A DNA stretch of 64,000 nt from Moraxella pluranimalium (lineage in GTDB: Bacteria > Pseudomonadota > Gammaproteobacteria > Pseudomonadales > Moraxellaceae), in the NCBI RefSeq assembly GCF_002014825.1, contig NZ_MUYU01000009.1, forward strand, positions 62,001-126,000, given 5' to 3'. Shown here one piece after another: positions 10,301 through 18,882 of this stretch. A program made the position numbers and the translations under genes. The notes beneath the pieces are model-generated. The model had not been told where the DNA came from. It saw only the letters and a program-made list of their open reading frames with translations, and made no database searches. Every line of letters begins with the position of its first letter. Within the stretch, counting starts at the first letter, position 1.

Positions 10301-11563
10301 GATGATGAATATCAAGCAATCTTTGATGCACTCATTGGCCATTTATCATATCAATCAGATGGTCAAGCCAAAATCACAAAGCTAATAGCACAGTATCAGC
10401 TGATATTACCAAGTATCATGACGGTCAGCGAACTTGCGTCACGGCACAGTCGTTTTGCGCTTAATTTTTTACAAAATAAAATTAGCCTAGATGATGAAAA
10501 CGATGAAGATACACAAGATGAGCCGCTTAGCCTAGATGCGCTGACACGCTATCAGACTCACGATCGGATCATCCAAGCGATGGCGAATGGGGCGTTTGAT
10601 GGTATGAGTATGCGTGACTGGATGGCACAGATTTTGAATAAAAACTTATCAATATCATCCAATCAACCCAATCAAGTGGCAAGTCAGACAGCTGGGCATA
10701 ATACACAAGTAAGTACACAGGCAAATGCACAAAGACAGTTTCGTGCGATTTTTTATGATGACTTATTGCCTGCAGGTGTCAGTCGATTTGACAGTCTGCA
10801 CGAGCGATTGGTGGCGATTGCTGACATTGCCGATACGCTATTTGAACATCTATCCAAGCACCACATCCTAAGCACAGATGACTGCCAAGCGATAGCTAGT
10901 GCTGATGACATGAATTATTCCAAGCTGATTCATCCTGTGCATGAAGTCGGTGTGACGCTACAGTTTGGCGAGCACAAGCTTAGTCTAATGGCACACCTAC
11001 CCAAAGATACACCAAACTGTTGGCTATCTATTTTGCCAAAATCCGTCCGTGCCAAGCATCTACTGCAGGCGTGGCTATCGCACCTAGCATGGCAAATTGT
11101 GTGCCAAACCACACAAGATGACATCACGGCAGGGCGTTATCATAGCATTTGGCAATTTAGTAAATCTTCAGGATTGACCAAAGATATCGGACTCGGTGAT
11201 GATGTGGATATGCTATGCTTTAAGCCTATCGGAGCCACAACTGCCAAGCATTTGCTTGAGTGCTTTGTGCTGATTGCACAGCTGAGCTATCATCTGGTGC
11301 TACCTATGACCATCGATGCAGCTATCAAGATTGCTTTTCATCATGGTACAGATAAATTAAACTTAAACGAAAAAATATTTTATCAATATATCAACAGCTA
11401 TCAACAAGAGATGGAACAAGCATGGCAAGTATTGCTAACAAATACAGACATAGAATCTGAGATGCAGCGTGCATATGATTTGGGACAAATTCTCTACCAA
11501 ATTCTGCCATCCATGCTATGCACCATCGATACGCTTGCAGTCGCAAAAGGGGATAAATCATGA
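7307..11563 (+). CDS. recC: Exodeoxyribonuclease V subunit gamma, RecC
   Basis: RecC is the scaffold and Chi-recognition subunit of the RecBCD helicase-nuclease, which processes double-strand ends for RecA-dependent repair and degrades foreign linear DNA. At 1418 residues it is longer than the E. coli protein (1122). The N-terminus shows the family pattern: an early FYITQSN segment, then the inactive helicase-like region with FAPFTVIVPSMVLGDWL, and a mid-protein stretch (GLTVMLGMN.FPR) like the region that precedes the degenerate nuclease-like domain. As expected, RecC has no intact Walker A. Its stop overlaps the recB start by four bases, so translation is coupled. An A/T-rich promoter region with TACAAT lies about 30 bases upstream. 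Confidence 0.95.
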   Translation: MFYITQSNDTQILLDRLIQIYQSQTADGRHTSLGAQVFAPFTVIVPSMVLGDWLTKAVASQIGISTLFTAQFWGQYQWQMIQKVLKIDAEHNAQIGRNDSLEVPEVAVLSASVMRWRLFGFLSAIDNNQLHEILDNHNHPLEFLLATLHDKKADTLPEHRIWQVCEELSAVYVRYLTHRPEWLHAWTHDEPLPMSVDAMIAQKQQFATVFGDDAETPEWLSLHYHKLEALLRYLWRSLFAQVYDYREALEHRFWQVLTGERGDAVYHLATGVLPQALYLFTVQQIPLVELQFLKRLSTFIDVHLFHFNPSKMFWADIVDKNWLATQRIIRPNTVYLKDHGHSLLSRLGKESRETFAMLADMSGGEFYYEKPLQASSTTDDTIRPHDWQVVWSDEFRQFDSSQGLLNQLKKDILMLDESGVSDEWLGDVLDILQDKQRAKGIMTLDDTARLPSLSIHACHSLKRQLEIARIMIARYLNEPNADGSARHLSDVVVYLPDVAEAESLIRLVFDDGVGVDGLSLPAKITGTTNKTIDELMQAIAGFYTLLGGHGRFYCQDVYDWLMLPAMYQSFHLSFDEMSRACELLAQAGFRRGFDARHLAQTLDGDDVDYRYSFSYALDRLVLGLLNPDDDTKPNSLLYPFDWQAGAFGEATTPLSGVSLSDQKIISALCAIHDGLSAVYGQYQQVDLVQTWLDKIETDVIDRYFAHLKDTPQMRAIFEAKNSIAASLRANKNYHKHLKNHHEHILQSNDEIKLSLQFVLESISAMVANQAISAEPAGVITFARFGALRSIPFGLTVMLGMNLSAFPRQDTVQRLDLMRAGLRRRGDRMNEDDDNGAFLDAILCSRDACMIFYDSIASDGITELLPASPVSELLEFLKNGVDWQTSLAKGITWMDVTSDEIGSAIAKAMPSVVEQYLVTHHAATSFDESLFYQSDAKEVIEHAEQLESYVHDLLMAKIHTLKDAERARLVPAPLWQSIRTMLDQQSEQMAQQALATFPSDDEYQAIFDALIGHLSYQSDGQAKITKLIAQYQLILPSIMTVSELASRHSRFALNFLQNKISLDDENDEDTQDEPLSLDALTRYQTHDRIIQAMANGAFDGMSMRDWMAQILNKNLSISSNQPNQVASQTAGHNTQVSTQANAQRQFRAIFYDDLLPAGVSRFDSLHERLVAIADIADTLFEHLSKHHILSTDDCQAIASADDMNYSKLIHPVHEVGVTLQFGEHKLSLMAHLPKDTPNCWLSILPKSVRAKHLLQAWLSHLAWQIVCQTTQDDITAGRYHSIWQFSKSSGLTKDIGLGDDVDMLCFKPIGATTAKHLLECFVLIAQLSYHLVLPMTIDAAIKIAFHHGTDKLNLNEKIFYQYINSYQQEMEQAWQVLLTNTDIESEMQRAYDLGQILYQILPSMLCTIDTLAVAKGDKS

Positions 11564-14500
11564 GCAACAAAACAACAGGCATTCCTGCCATTGACTGTAC
11601 GCTAACAGGTGGCTATCTGATTGAAGCATCGGCAGGCACGGGCAAGACTTGGACGCTGACGGGTATTATCTTGCGACTACTGATTGAGCATAAATATGCC
11701 CCCGAGCGTATCATCGCCACGACATTTACCAAAGCTGCCGCCGCAGAGATGCAAGAGCGCATCTATGAGCGCTTGCAATCATTCTATGGGCTGATGCGTT
11801 GGCTAAAAAGTGTGCAAACACAGCATCCGCATTGGTTCGTTGCAGATGAAGAAAATATTGATACTATTATTCAAGAAATCAATGAATATGCAAGTGATGC
11901 ACAAGTCGCAGGTGATGACCCTATTAATCAGTATTTATTAACAAATCTACTGCTAGCAGGTGGGCACGCCATTGATGAATCTCTACGGCGTACAGCACTG
12001 GTTTTGACAACTTTGGATAAGCTATTTGTTGGGACGCTAGACAGTCTTGCCCAAAAATGGCTACGGGAATTTTCATCTCAAATCGGTCATCGCTCAGACA
12101 GTGAGATTTTGATGGACAAAAGTGCCGTCATTCATGCACTGGTGCATGACCAATTGCGTGCGCATCAGTCTCGCCTAAGTAAACATCAGCCTGATATTTA
12201 TCAGCAAATACTGAGTGTTTCACCATCATTTTTTAGTAATGTTGAACAGTTTGCACAGTTTGTCAATACAGCCATCAATTTTTATTCTGCGCCACTTGAC
12301 AAAATCAAGCCCATTAACATCGTGGATACGGCAGTCATTGAGTGCTGGCTTGATGAGTTTTTGGCAGTGGATTTGTCGCAATTTGCACCGTTTTTTGATG
12401 CAGAATATCGCCGTCAAGTGGGCATCGGTGGCACAAAATCCTTGCCAAAACAGCTGCCATTGCTTGCAGAGCTATATGATAAGTTATCCGCACATCGTTT
12501 GGATTTTGTTCACCATCTGACCAAGCAAGAGATTGCTTTTATCGATGAAATAGAAAAATTTTCACAGGTGGATTTTTTTAATAAAACTTGCGATACGACA
12601 GCCAAAGCGACCTTTATCGGACTGCCGTGGGATAGGGTGACACTGGTCAAAACAATATACAACACACTCAACACTCAAGCAAAGTATCATTATGATTTGC
12701 TAAAATATGACATCATCAACTCTGTGCGTGAACAGCTCATGAGTGTGCTAGAATCACAAGGGCAAACCACCTTTGAACTGCAAATGGTGCGTCTAAATCA
12801 AGCACTAGATGCTGATGAAGGCTTGGCGGAGCACATACGCCATCACTATCCTGTAGCGCTGATTGATGAGTCACAGGATATCAATGGCTTGCAAGCGCAG
12901 ATGATTGAAAAAATCTATCTCTCACGCTTGTTCAATTATGAAGACAAGCTAAACACATATCACAAATATGGTGGCGATAAGCCTAAGCCTGTCAAAGGAT
13001 TTTTGTTACTTGTGGGCGACCCCAAGCAGGCGATTTATCGCTTTCGTGGTGGTGATGTCGCCAACTACAACTGGCTAAAATTTTATGGCGAAGATAAGCT
13101 CGGTCACCCTGTACTCAATCAGTCGCTATCACTGACCCAAAACCGCCGTTCCAACCAAGCGCTGATTGGTGCGTTGAATGAATGGTTTGTCAAAGGCAAC
13201 ACAGACGATTGGTCAAATCATGCCAATCTAGGGCAAAGCATCAGCTACGAGACCATCGAAGCGGTGAATGAAACCCAGCGATTGTCATGGCAGCAGGGAT
13301 CGCCACAAGCGGAGTTTATCGGTCGGATGCCAATGTCGCTACTCCACACCGCATCGGATATTGCCGAAAAAACCGCACTGCATATCAACAGCTTATTACA
13401 GCAAGGCTATCACATCGATGGGCGATTGGTGCAGCCATCAGATATCGCAGTGTTGGCACGCGGACATAAACAGCTTGCCGAAGTCAAAAAGTGTTTAGAT
13501 GAACTAAAAATTCCTGCGCTAAATACCAAGACCATCAGTGTCTTTGCCACGCCTGCCGGTGATGATTTGCACACCTTACTATTGGCAGTGATAGATAGTC
13601 GCTCCACAGCCAATCTTGGCAGGCTTTTGGTCGGCCGCTTAGTCGGTATGTCGCTTGATGATGCCGTTCGATTGCTCGACGGGGATGCTGACAGTGAAAT
13701 GACATCCAGTGACGCATCGTTTAATAAATCCGACATTTTATCATATCTACATAAAATTCATGACAAATGGCAAAATCACAGCTTATCATCAGCACTGAAC
13801 TATGCACTTGGCAAAGCGCCATTTACCGATGGTGGCAATCTATGGCTGGTCGCTGCATCGCTTGGTGAGCGTTATTTGGCGGACTTGTGGCAGTTGATTG
13901 AACTTTTGAGCGCCCAAAGTGACTTGCACGAAAAACAGCTATTAACTTGGTATCAATCGCAAAGGCACAGCGAAGATGAGAGTGTCGGACGTCGTATCTT
14001 GCCCAGTGAAACTGGTGTCAATCTGATGACTATGCACAAATCCAAAGGTTTGGAATTTCCCATCGTTTATGCACTTGGGCTTGATGCATCCGCTGTCGCC
14101 ACAGTGCATGGCGAGAAGATTTATCCGTATAGTAATGAGCGGTTTGAGCGCTGTATCTCAACAGTGATGTACAAAGATAACGATGATGATTATTTCAAAA
14201 ATCTTGATAATCAAGAAGGTATCGCTGAGATGCGACGACTAGGCTATGTGGCACTGACCCGTGCCAGTGAGCAAATTTTTATTGTGGCAAAGGTTGCTGG
14301 CAGAAATTCTAGCATTGATTCTAGACCACTATTTCAATGGCTAGAATGCTCACCAAAAACCCCACAATTGCCCGAGCGTATGACATCACTGATGGATGAG
14401 ATTAATCTAGATGAAGTGATACTGAATGACGCCATCTATAAGCAATCACAAACGCATGAGCTCATACCGCTGACTTATCAAGATTGGGATACGCTATTGC

Positions 14501-15417
14501 CTATCAAACGCTTTGTTGGTGCGTATAAAACCAGCTTTACCGCCTTGGTGAGCCGACTGGATAAGCCGACCAAAGATTTATTGACCGAGCTTGCCGACCA
14601 TGATGAGATGGCGGTATTGACCGAACTACAGGCTGATGTGCAGGCGGTAGATGGTCATGAGATAAATATTCGCAATAGCTTTATTAAAGGTAGCAGGGCG
14701 GGCGATTTTTTGCACAAAGTATTACAACACATTGAACCCAATCGTATCAGTGGTGTGGTTGATGACTTTGTCCGTCGATTGTCTTTACCAAGTAAGTACA
14801 ATAGCCAAAGCCAATTAAAAGATGGGATAAATGACAAAGGCGAGCATGACCAGCTGGTGATGTGGCTAAATGATGTCATTCATGCGCCATTTGCCGCATC
14901 TGGTGTCAGCTTGGCATCACTTGCAAGTGGTGTGCAGGTGCGAGAGCTTGGCTTTACCTTGGGGCTTAAGCCGTCATTTGATATTGATAAGCTTAACGAA
15001 GTATTTAAACAATATAGTGATAAACCACTGTCATTATCCACCCAAGAGCATCAAGCGGTGTGGTATCGCTTTATGCGTGGTGAGATTGACTTGGTGTATG
15101 AGCACGCAGGCAGATTTTTTATTGTAGATTACAAATCCAATTATCTGGGTGATAGCCGTGATGATTATCACCTTGACAAGATGAATGAGGCGATGAGCGA
15201 GGCGGGGTACTGGCTACAAGCCGTGATTTATCAAGTGGCACTACATCGTTTATTAAAGATTAAATTGGCTGATTATACCGGCAATGAACAGCGTTATCTT
15301 GGTGCGGTTGAGTACTTTTTCTTAAGAGGGATTTATAATGATGATGCAGATATGGGCAAGATGGTGTGGCAGCCGCCGTTTGAGCTGATTATGGCGGTTG
15401 ATGCCTTATTTGGCTGA
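11560..15417 (+). CDS. recB: Exodeoxyribonuclease V subunit beta, RecB
   Basis: RecB is the 3'-5' helicase and the only nuclease subunit of RecBCD. Superfamily 1 motifs appear in order: Walker A ASAGTGKT (23-30), TFTKAAAAEM, ALIDESQD (Walker B), LLVGDPKQAIYRFRGGD, then MTMHKSKGLEFPIV and GYVALTRA. The C-terminal nuclease domain has a conserved His in GDFLHKVL, GEIDLVYE, and FIVDYKSNYLGD, where Asp and Lys complete the PD-(D/E)XK site. All catalytic residues that I can check are intact. At 1285 residues the length is close to that of the E. coli protein (1180). It starts within the recC stop codon (ATGA overlap) and is followed 46 bases later by recD. Confidence 0.97.
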   Translation: MSNKTTGIPAIDCTLTGGYLIEASAGTGKTWTLTGIILRLLIEHKYAPERIIATTFTKAAAAEMQERIYERLQSFYGLMRWLKSVQTQHPHWFVADEENIDTIIQEINEYASDAQVAGDDPINQYLLTNLLLAGGHAIDESLRRTALVLTTLDKLFVGTLDSLAQKWLREFSSQIGHRSDSEILMDKSAVIHALVHDQLRAHQSRLSKHQPDIYQQILSVSPSFFSNVEQFAQFVNTAINFYSAPLDKIKPINIVDTAVIECWLDEFLAVDLSQFAPFFDAEYRRQVGIGGTKSLPKQLPLLAELYDKLSAHRLDFVHHLTKQEIAFIDEIEKFSQVDFFNKTCDTTAKATFIGLPWDRVTLVKTIYNTLNTQAKYHYDLLKYDIINSVREQLMSVLESQGQTTFELQMVRLNQALDADEGLAEHIRHHYPVALIDESQDINGLQAQMIEKIYLSRLFNYEDKLNTYHKYGGDKPKPVKGFLLLVGDPKQAIYRFRGGDVANYNWLKFYGEDKLGHPVLNQSLSLTQNRRSNQALIGALNEWFVKGNTDDWSNHANLGQSISYETIEAVNETQRLSWQQGSPQAEFIGRMPMSLLHTASDIAEKTALHINSLLQQGYHIDGRLVQPSDIAVLARGHKQLAEVKKCLDELKIPALNTKTISVFATPAGDDLHTLLLAVIDSRSTANLGRLLVGRLVGMSLDDAVRLLDGDADSEMTSSDASFNKSDILSYLHKIHDKWQNHSLSSALNYALGKAPFTDGGNLWLVAASLGERYLADLWQLIELLSAQSDLHEKQLLTWYQSQRHSEDESVGRRILPSETGVNLMTMHKSKGLEFPIVYALGLDASAVATVHGEKIYPYSNERFERCISTVMYKDNDDDYFKNLDNQEGIAEMRRLGYVALTRASEQIFIVAKVAGRNSSIDSRPLFQWLECSPKTPQLPERMTSLMDEINLDEVILNDAIYKQSQTHELIPLTYQDWDTLLPIKRFVGAYKTSFTALVSRLDKPTKDLLTELADHDEMAVLTELQADVQAVDGHEINIRNSFIKGSRAGDFLHKVLQHIEPNRISGVVDDFVRRLSLPSKYNSQSQLKDGINDKGEHDQLVMWLNDVIHAPFAASGVSLASLASGVQVRELGFTLGLKPSFDIDKLNEVFKQYSDKPLSLSTQEHQAVWYRFMRGEIDLVYEHAGRFFIVDYKSNYLGDSRDDYHLDKMNEAMSEAGYWLQAVIYQVALHRLLKIKLADYTGNEQRYLGAVEYFFLRGIYNDDADMGKMVWQPPFELIMAVDALFG

Positions 15418-15463
15418 TATTGTGATAAAGTTGATAGATATTGATAAAGGATAATAAATAATC

Positions 15464-17530
15464 ATGACGAGCACCATTTTAGAAGATAGCATCAGTCGCT
15501 ATGTCACCAGACGCATTCATGACCATGCCAATTGGTATCAGCACAAGTCATTGCTTGCGACTCCGTTTGAGCTAAAAGCATCAGATGAAGCGACTTTTTA
15601 TGTCATTCATGAAGCATTATTACAGCTCATCTCATCAGGTCATACTGTATTAAAACTTGATAATCAATCTACCGACACGCTTGGCATCACATCATTACAG
15701 TCTTGGCAGTCGTTGTGTCTTGAGCCGATATTGGTGCAGATCAATCAGTATTTGGATACGCCGTTTGGGTTTGATACGGTATTTGACCAAATGAATGCAC
15801 TGCTTGATGATGCACAGGCGTTGCTATCATGGACAATTCAGCAAACCAATACGCTGATTGCACAGCTAAAGGCACAGCCTAAGGTCATCAGCGATGGACA
15901 AATCGCCCAAGTGCGTGAGCGATTTTTGTGGGTGCTGCGTGCATACTATGTGATGCAAAAAATCGCAGGTGGCAATCTGATGACATGGGCACAGTGTCTG
16001 CCGAAGGCGTTTTTTACGCCGAGCAGTATAGATGGTGAGCGTTATGACGGTGAGCACATCGCACCCATTCGCTATAGCATGAGCGCTGATGCGGTGTATC
16101 TGTGGACTCAGCGTGCCTACCGAGCAGAATCACAGCTGATGGCGCATATCCATCGACTTAGTCGTGCGGTGGTGCAGCCGTTTGGCACGGCTGGCATATC
16201 ATCCGAGCTAAATGCCGAGCAGGCGGCGGCGGTAAAACTGGTGGCAACTCATGCCTTTGGGCTAATTACCGGCGGGCCGGGAACGGGCAAGACCTACACT
16301 GTAGCGCAAATCGTACTTGCGCTAATGCGTGATTTGCAAGGTGAAATGCCGTCTTTGGCACTGGCTGCACCGACAGGCAAGGCGGCACAGCGTATGAGCG
16401 AATCGCTACAAAACTCATTGCACAAATCACTGCCTGATAAGCACAATCTTAGCCTACCCGAACCCAAGACCATTCACCGCCTGCTCGGTATGGGTAATCG
16501 GGGCAAGCCACGCTACGATGCCAACAATCCACTGCCATATCAGATGATTATCATCGATGAAGCATCCATGCTCGGCACGGAGCTTGCGTGCCAATTACTA
16601 GCAGCAATCGCCACAGGAACACGAGTGATACTGCTTGGGGATGCCAATCAGCTGGCCGCTGTCGATGCCGGTGCGGTACTGGCGGATTTGTGCCGTATGC
16701 CTAGCTTGTCGCCATATCGGGTCAATCTTGTAGAATCCAAGCGATTTGATGACAAATCTGCGGTGGGGCAGCTGGCAAAGTTTGTGCAGCTCGCAGATGA
16801 TGATACTGATTTTACAGAGTTTGATACACTGGTTCAGCGATTTAATCAGTTGCATTTTTATCCTTTGCAAGCACAGCAAATCACGGCGTGTTATGATGGC
16901 TTGGTAGCGGATTTTATGCCGTATTTTGAGCTGACCAAGCAGTATCAATATCGCTTTGCCACGATGGATACGGATGCTCAGGCGCAGGCGGTGAGTGACA
17001 TTTTTAAAACCTTAAACAACTACCGTATCCTGTGTGCATCGCACATGGGGGCGTGTGGCGATGATGCCATCAATGCGCACTTATCCAAGATGCACCGCAA
17101 GCATCTGCACACACCGCCATCCAATTCACCGTGGTATCATGGGCGTGTGGTGATGGTAACCCAAAACCGCTATGACTTAGGTCTGTTTAATGGGGATATT
17201 GGCGTGTGCTTGTGGGGCGCTGATGGCTTGACGGTGTATTTTGAAGGTGATAGCGTGCGTAAGCTGTCCGCCGAAGTGCTCGATGAGCATACCATCACCA
17301 CTGCCTATGCCATCACAGTGCACAAATCGCAAGGCTCTGAATGGGAAAAAATCGCCATCGTCTTTGATGAAGCCAATGCACGCCTGCTGTCAAAAGAGCT
17401 GATTTATACCGCCATCACCCGAGCCAAATCCCAAGTGGTGATATACAGCACCAAGCCTACCATCATGCTTGCGATAACCACACCGACCGTCAGACAGACA
17501 GGGCTTGCGGTTGTGGACTTTGCAGGTTAG
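15464..17530 (+). CDS. recD: Exodeoxyribonuclease V subunit alpha, RecD
   Basis: RecD is the faster 5'-3' helicase of RecBCD and controls its nuclease mode. After an N-terminal domain of about 260 residues that binds the complex, the helicase core shows GGPGTGKTYT (Walker A, around 272), IIIDEASML (Walker B), LLGDANQLAAVDAGAVLADLC, and late motifs AYAITVHKSQGSEW and IYTAITRAKSQ. At 688 residues it is a RecBCD-type RecD and not the longer RecD2. An AAGGA site lies about 12 bases before the ATG, a little far. Third gene of the recC-recB-recD operon. Confidence 0.96.
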   Translation: MTSTILEDSISRYVTRRIHDHANWYQHKSLLATPFELKASDEATFYVIHEALLQLISSGHTVLKLDNQSTDTLGITSLQSWQSLCLEPILVQINQYLDTPFGFDTVFDQMNALLDDAQALLSWTIQQTNTLIAQLKAQPKVISDGQIAQVRERFLWVLRAYYVMQKIAGGNLMTWAQCLPKAFFTPSSIDGERYDGEHIAPIRYSMSADAVYLWTQRAYRAESQLMAHIHRLSRAVVQPFGTAGISSELNAEQAAAVKLVATHAFGLITGGPGTGKTYTVAQIVLALMRDLQGEMPSLALAAPTGKAAQRMSESLQNSLHKSLPDKHNLSLPEPKTIHRLLGMGNRGKPRYDANNPLPYQMIIIDEASMLGTELACQLLAAIATGTRVILLGDANQLAAVDAGAVLADLCRMPSLSPYRVNLVESKRFDDKSAVGQLAKFVQLADDDTDFTEFDTLVQRFNQLHFYPLQAQQITACYDGLVADFMPYFELTKQYQYRFATMDTDAQAQAVSDIFKTLNNYRILCASHMGACGDDAINAHLSKMHRKHLHTPPSNSPWYHGRVVMVTQNRYDLGLFNGDIGVCLWGADGLTVYFEGDSVRKLSAEVLDEHTITTAYAITVHKSQGSEWEKIAIVFDEANARLLSKELIYTAITRAKSQVVIYSTKPTIMLAITTPTVRQTGLAVVDFAG

Positions 17531-17550
17531 GGTGATAAGTTGTGTAGTTT

Positions 17551-17586
17551 TTTTATAATGTTTATTTTATAATGTTTATTTTATAA
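17551..17586 (+). repeat. Tandem 14-base repeat upstream of the small RHH-like gene
   Basis: The unit TTTTATAATGTTTA occurs at 17551-17564 and 17565-17578 without a gap, then partly again (TTTTATAA, 17579-17586). Each unit contains the promoter-like hexamer TATAAT. The array ends 13 bases before the ATG at 17600, where a DNA-binding autoregulator or RNA polymerase would sit. Confidence 0.85.
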
Positions 17587-17599
17587 ATCAAGGGTTGTT

Positions 17600-17800
17600 A
17601 TGCCAAAAATCACATCCACTCCCAAAACAGGCCGTGAAATCAATGAAGCATCTATGGCACGCCGTGGCATTGTCAATAAAGCATTCAAACTGCACGAAGA
17701 TACAGTGGCACTAGTCAAAACATTATCCGAACAAACGGGCAAATCTCAAGCGCAAATCGTCACCGAAGCCTTGCAGATGTATGCAAATCAGTGTGATTAA
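17600..17800 (+). CDS. Small ribbon-helix-helix-like protein
   Basis: A 66-residue, mostly polar protein. Its C-terminal half (about 32-61) follows the strand-helix-turn-helix pattern of ribbon-helix-helix repressors: a short strand (AFKLHED), helix A (VALVKTLSEQTG), turn KSQ and helix B (AQIVTEALQMYA). The N-terminus is basic and probably flexible. RHH proteins of this size are often plasmid copy regulators or antitoxins, but no toxin-like gene follows: the next gene is on the opposite strand and encodes an exported protein. AAGGG with good spacing precedes the ATG. The function is inferred from fold pattern only. Confidence 0.6.
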   Translation: MPKITSTPKTGREINEASMARRGIVNKAFKLHEDTVALVKTLSEQTGKSQAQIVTEALQMYANQCD

Positions 17801-17903
17801 CTTGTTGTTTGTTTTACAAATGATGTCGAAAAAAGTTAGATTGCTAAAAATTTTGAAGCTTTGCTAGACTGGCAATAATACTATGCTAATACCCCCAATT
17901 CTC

Positions 17904-18527
17904 CTACTGCTTGGGGAAATCGGCAATATTGTTAATAGTGATGCTACCGGATTTGTCAATTCGAATATGCGGACCTATGCCAAGCTGGTCATAGTTAAAA
18001 TAAATATCGATTATCTTGGCTTTATCCATATCTTGCTTATATGGTTTAAGTCCTTGATAATATAAGGGTTTTGGTTCACCATCATCAATGCGATAGGCGA
18101 GTACATCTGTTGGTTTTGGGCGTCCAACAAGGCGAAAATTCTCGACATCGAAACCAAATTGCCCATAATCCCTACGAAAAGCCACAACGACAGAGCTCCC
18201 CTGTGTAGGTTGAACAAGGTCAAAAATTCGCTCATATTTTGTCGCTTGCAGGTGATGAAAATGCCCAATTGACTTCACCAAGACGCCTTTACAATCGATA
18301 TCTATTGGTTTTTCGGCGGTGGCATGAAATGTAACTTTCTCTGGCAGAATGGGAAATTGTGCTGGTGTCTCATAGCTTACCTGTACACTTGTGCCAACAA
18401 TATCAGCATCATTATAGCGCTTAGACGACAGATGCAAAGTGAGTGTATCGCAATTAATCTTGTCATTAGCCCATGATGGTGCTGACAGCAAAAGTCCAAC
18501 AACGCCTATAAATGCACGCTTTAGCAT
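17904..18527 (-). CDS. Exported protein of unknown function
   Basis: A 207-residue protein with a clear Sec signal peptide: basic start MLKR, hydrophobic segment AFIGVVGLLLS, likely cleavage after SWA near residue 20. The mature part is rich in beta-prone segments and has two cysteines (in INCDTL and DIDCKG) that could form a disulfide in the periplasm. I do not recognise a family. Its ribosome site AAAGGA adjoins the 3' arm of an inverted repeat. No neighbour shares its strand, so it is probably transcribed alone. Confidence 0.65.
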   Translation of the reverse strand: MLKRAFIGVVGLLLSAPSWANDKINCDTLTLHLSSKRYNDADIVGTSVQVSYETPAQFPILPEKVTFHATAEKPIDIDCKGVLVKSIGHFHHLQATKYERIFDLVQPTQGSSVVVAFRRDYGQFGFDVENFRLVGRPKPTDVLAYRIDDGEPKPLYYQGLKPYKQDMDKAKIIDIYFNYDQLGIGPHIRIDKSGSITINNIADFPKQ

Positions 18528-18882
18528 AATTATCCTTTGGTTATGATTTGATTATTTTATAACCAATATTCATCCAAAAATCAACCCATGCCACAGAAAA
18601 TAGCAAATATACCCGTCAGGTAATGTTAAAAGTAGCAGGCATATCGGATAGATGTATGAAAATGGGGTTGAGCAGACACAACAAACCCCACAAGAATTGC
18701 AAGCTTTGCCAATGATATCACACAGTTTTATTCATGCAGATGGCATAAAATAAGCAAATCTCAAATTAACTCTTTCACCAATGATTCTTTACTAAACGCC
18801 TTTTAGCGTGTAAAATCGGGCAAATCTTAGCGCTTGCTACGCTTATCATGGCGCAAAATAGACAACAATAGAAAAACACACA
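18528..18882. other. Intergenic region between the exported protein and dusB
   Basis: 355 bases with no convincing coding frame. The left end holds the inverted repeat in the leader of the exported protein. The right part should carry the dusB promoter; TGTAAAATC-like A/T-rich hexamers are present but no element stands out. I see no structured RNA. Confidence 0.5.
18537..18566 (-). promoter_or_regulatory. Inverted repeat abutting a ribosome-binding site
   Basis: The eight-base arms TTGGTTAT (18537-18544) and ATAACCAA (18559-18566) flank 14 bases. Read on the minus strand, the second arm runs into AAAGGATAATTATG, the ribosome site and start of the exported protein. It could be an operator or an RNA hairpin that affects translation. 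Confidence 0.5.

Noticed and set aside
7307..17530. The recCBD block as a novel phage-defence system
   Set aside because: All motifs match ordinary RecBCD, which has general repair and DNA-degradation roles; nothing unusual beyond the long RecC.
17600..18527. Toxin-antitoxin pair formed by the RHH-like gene and its neighbour
   Set aside because: The neighbour is on the opposite strand, has a signal peptide and is too long for a typical toxin partner.
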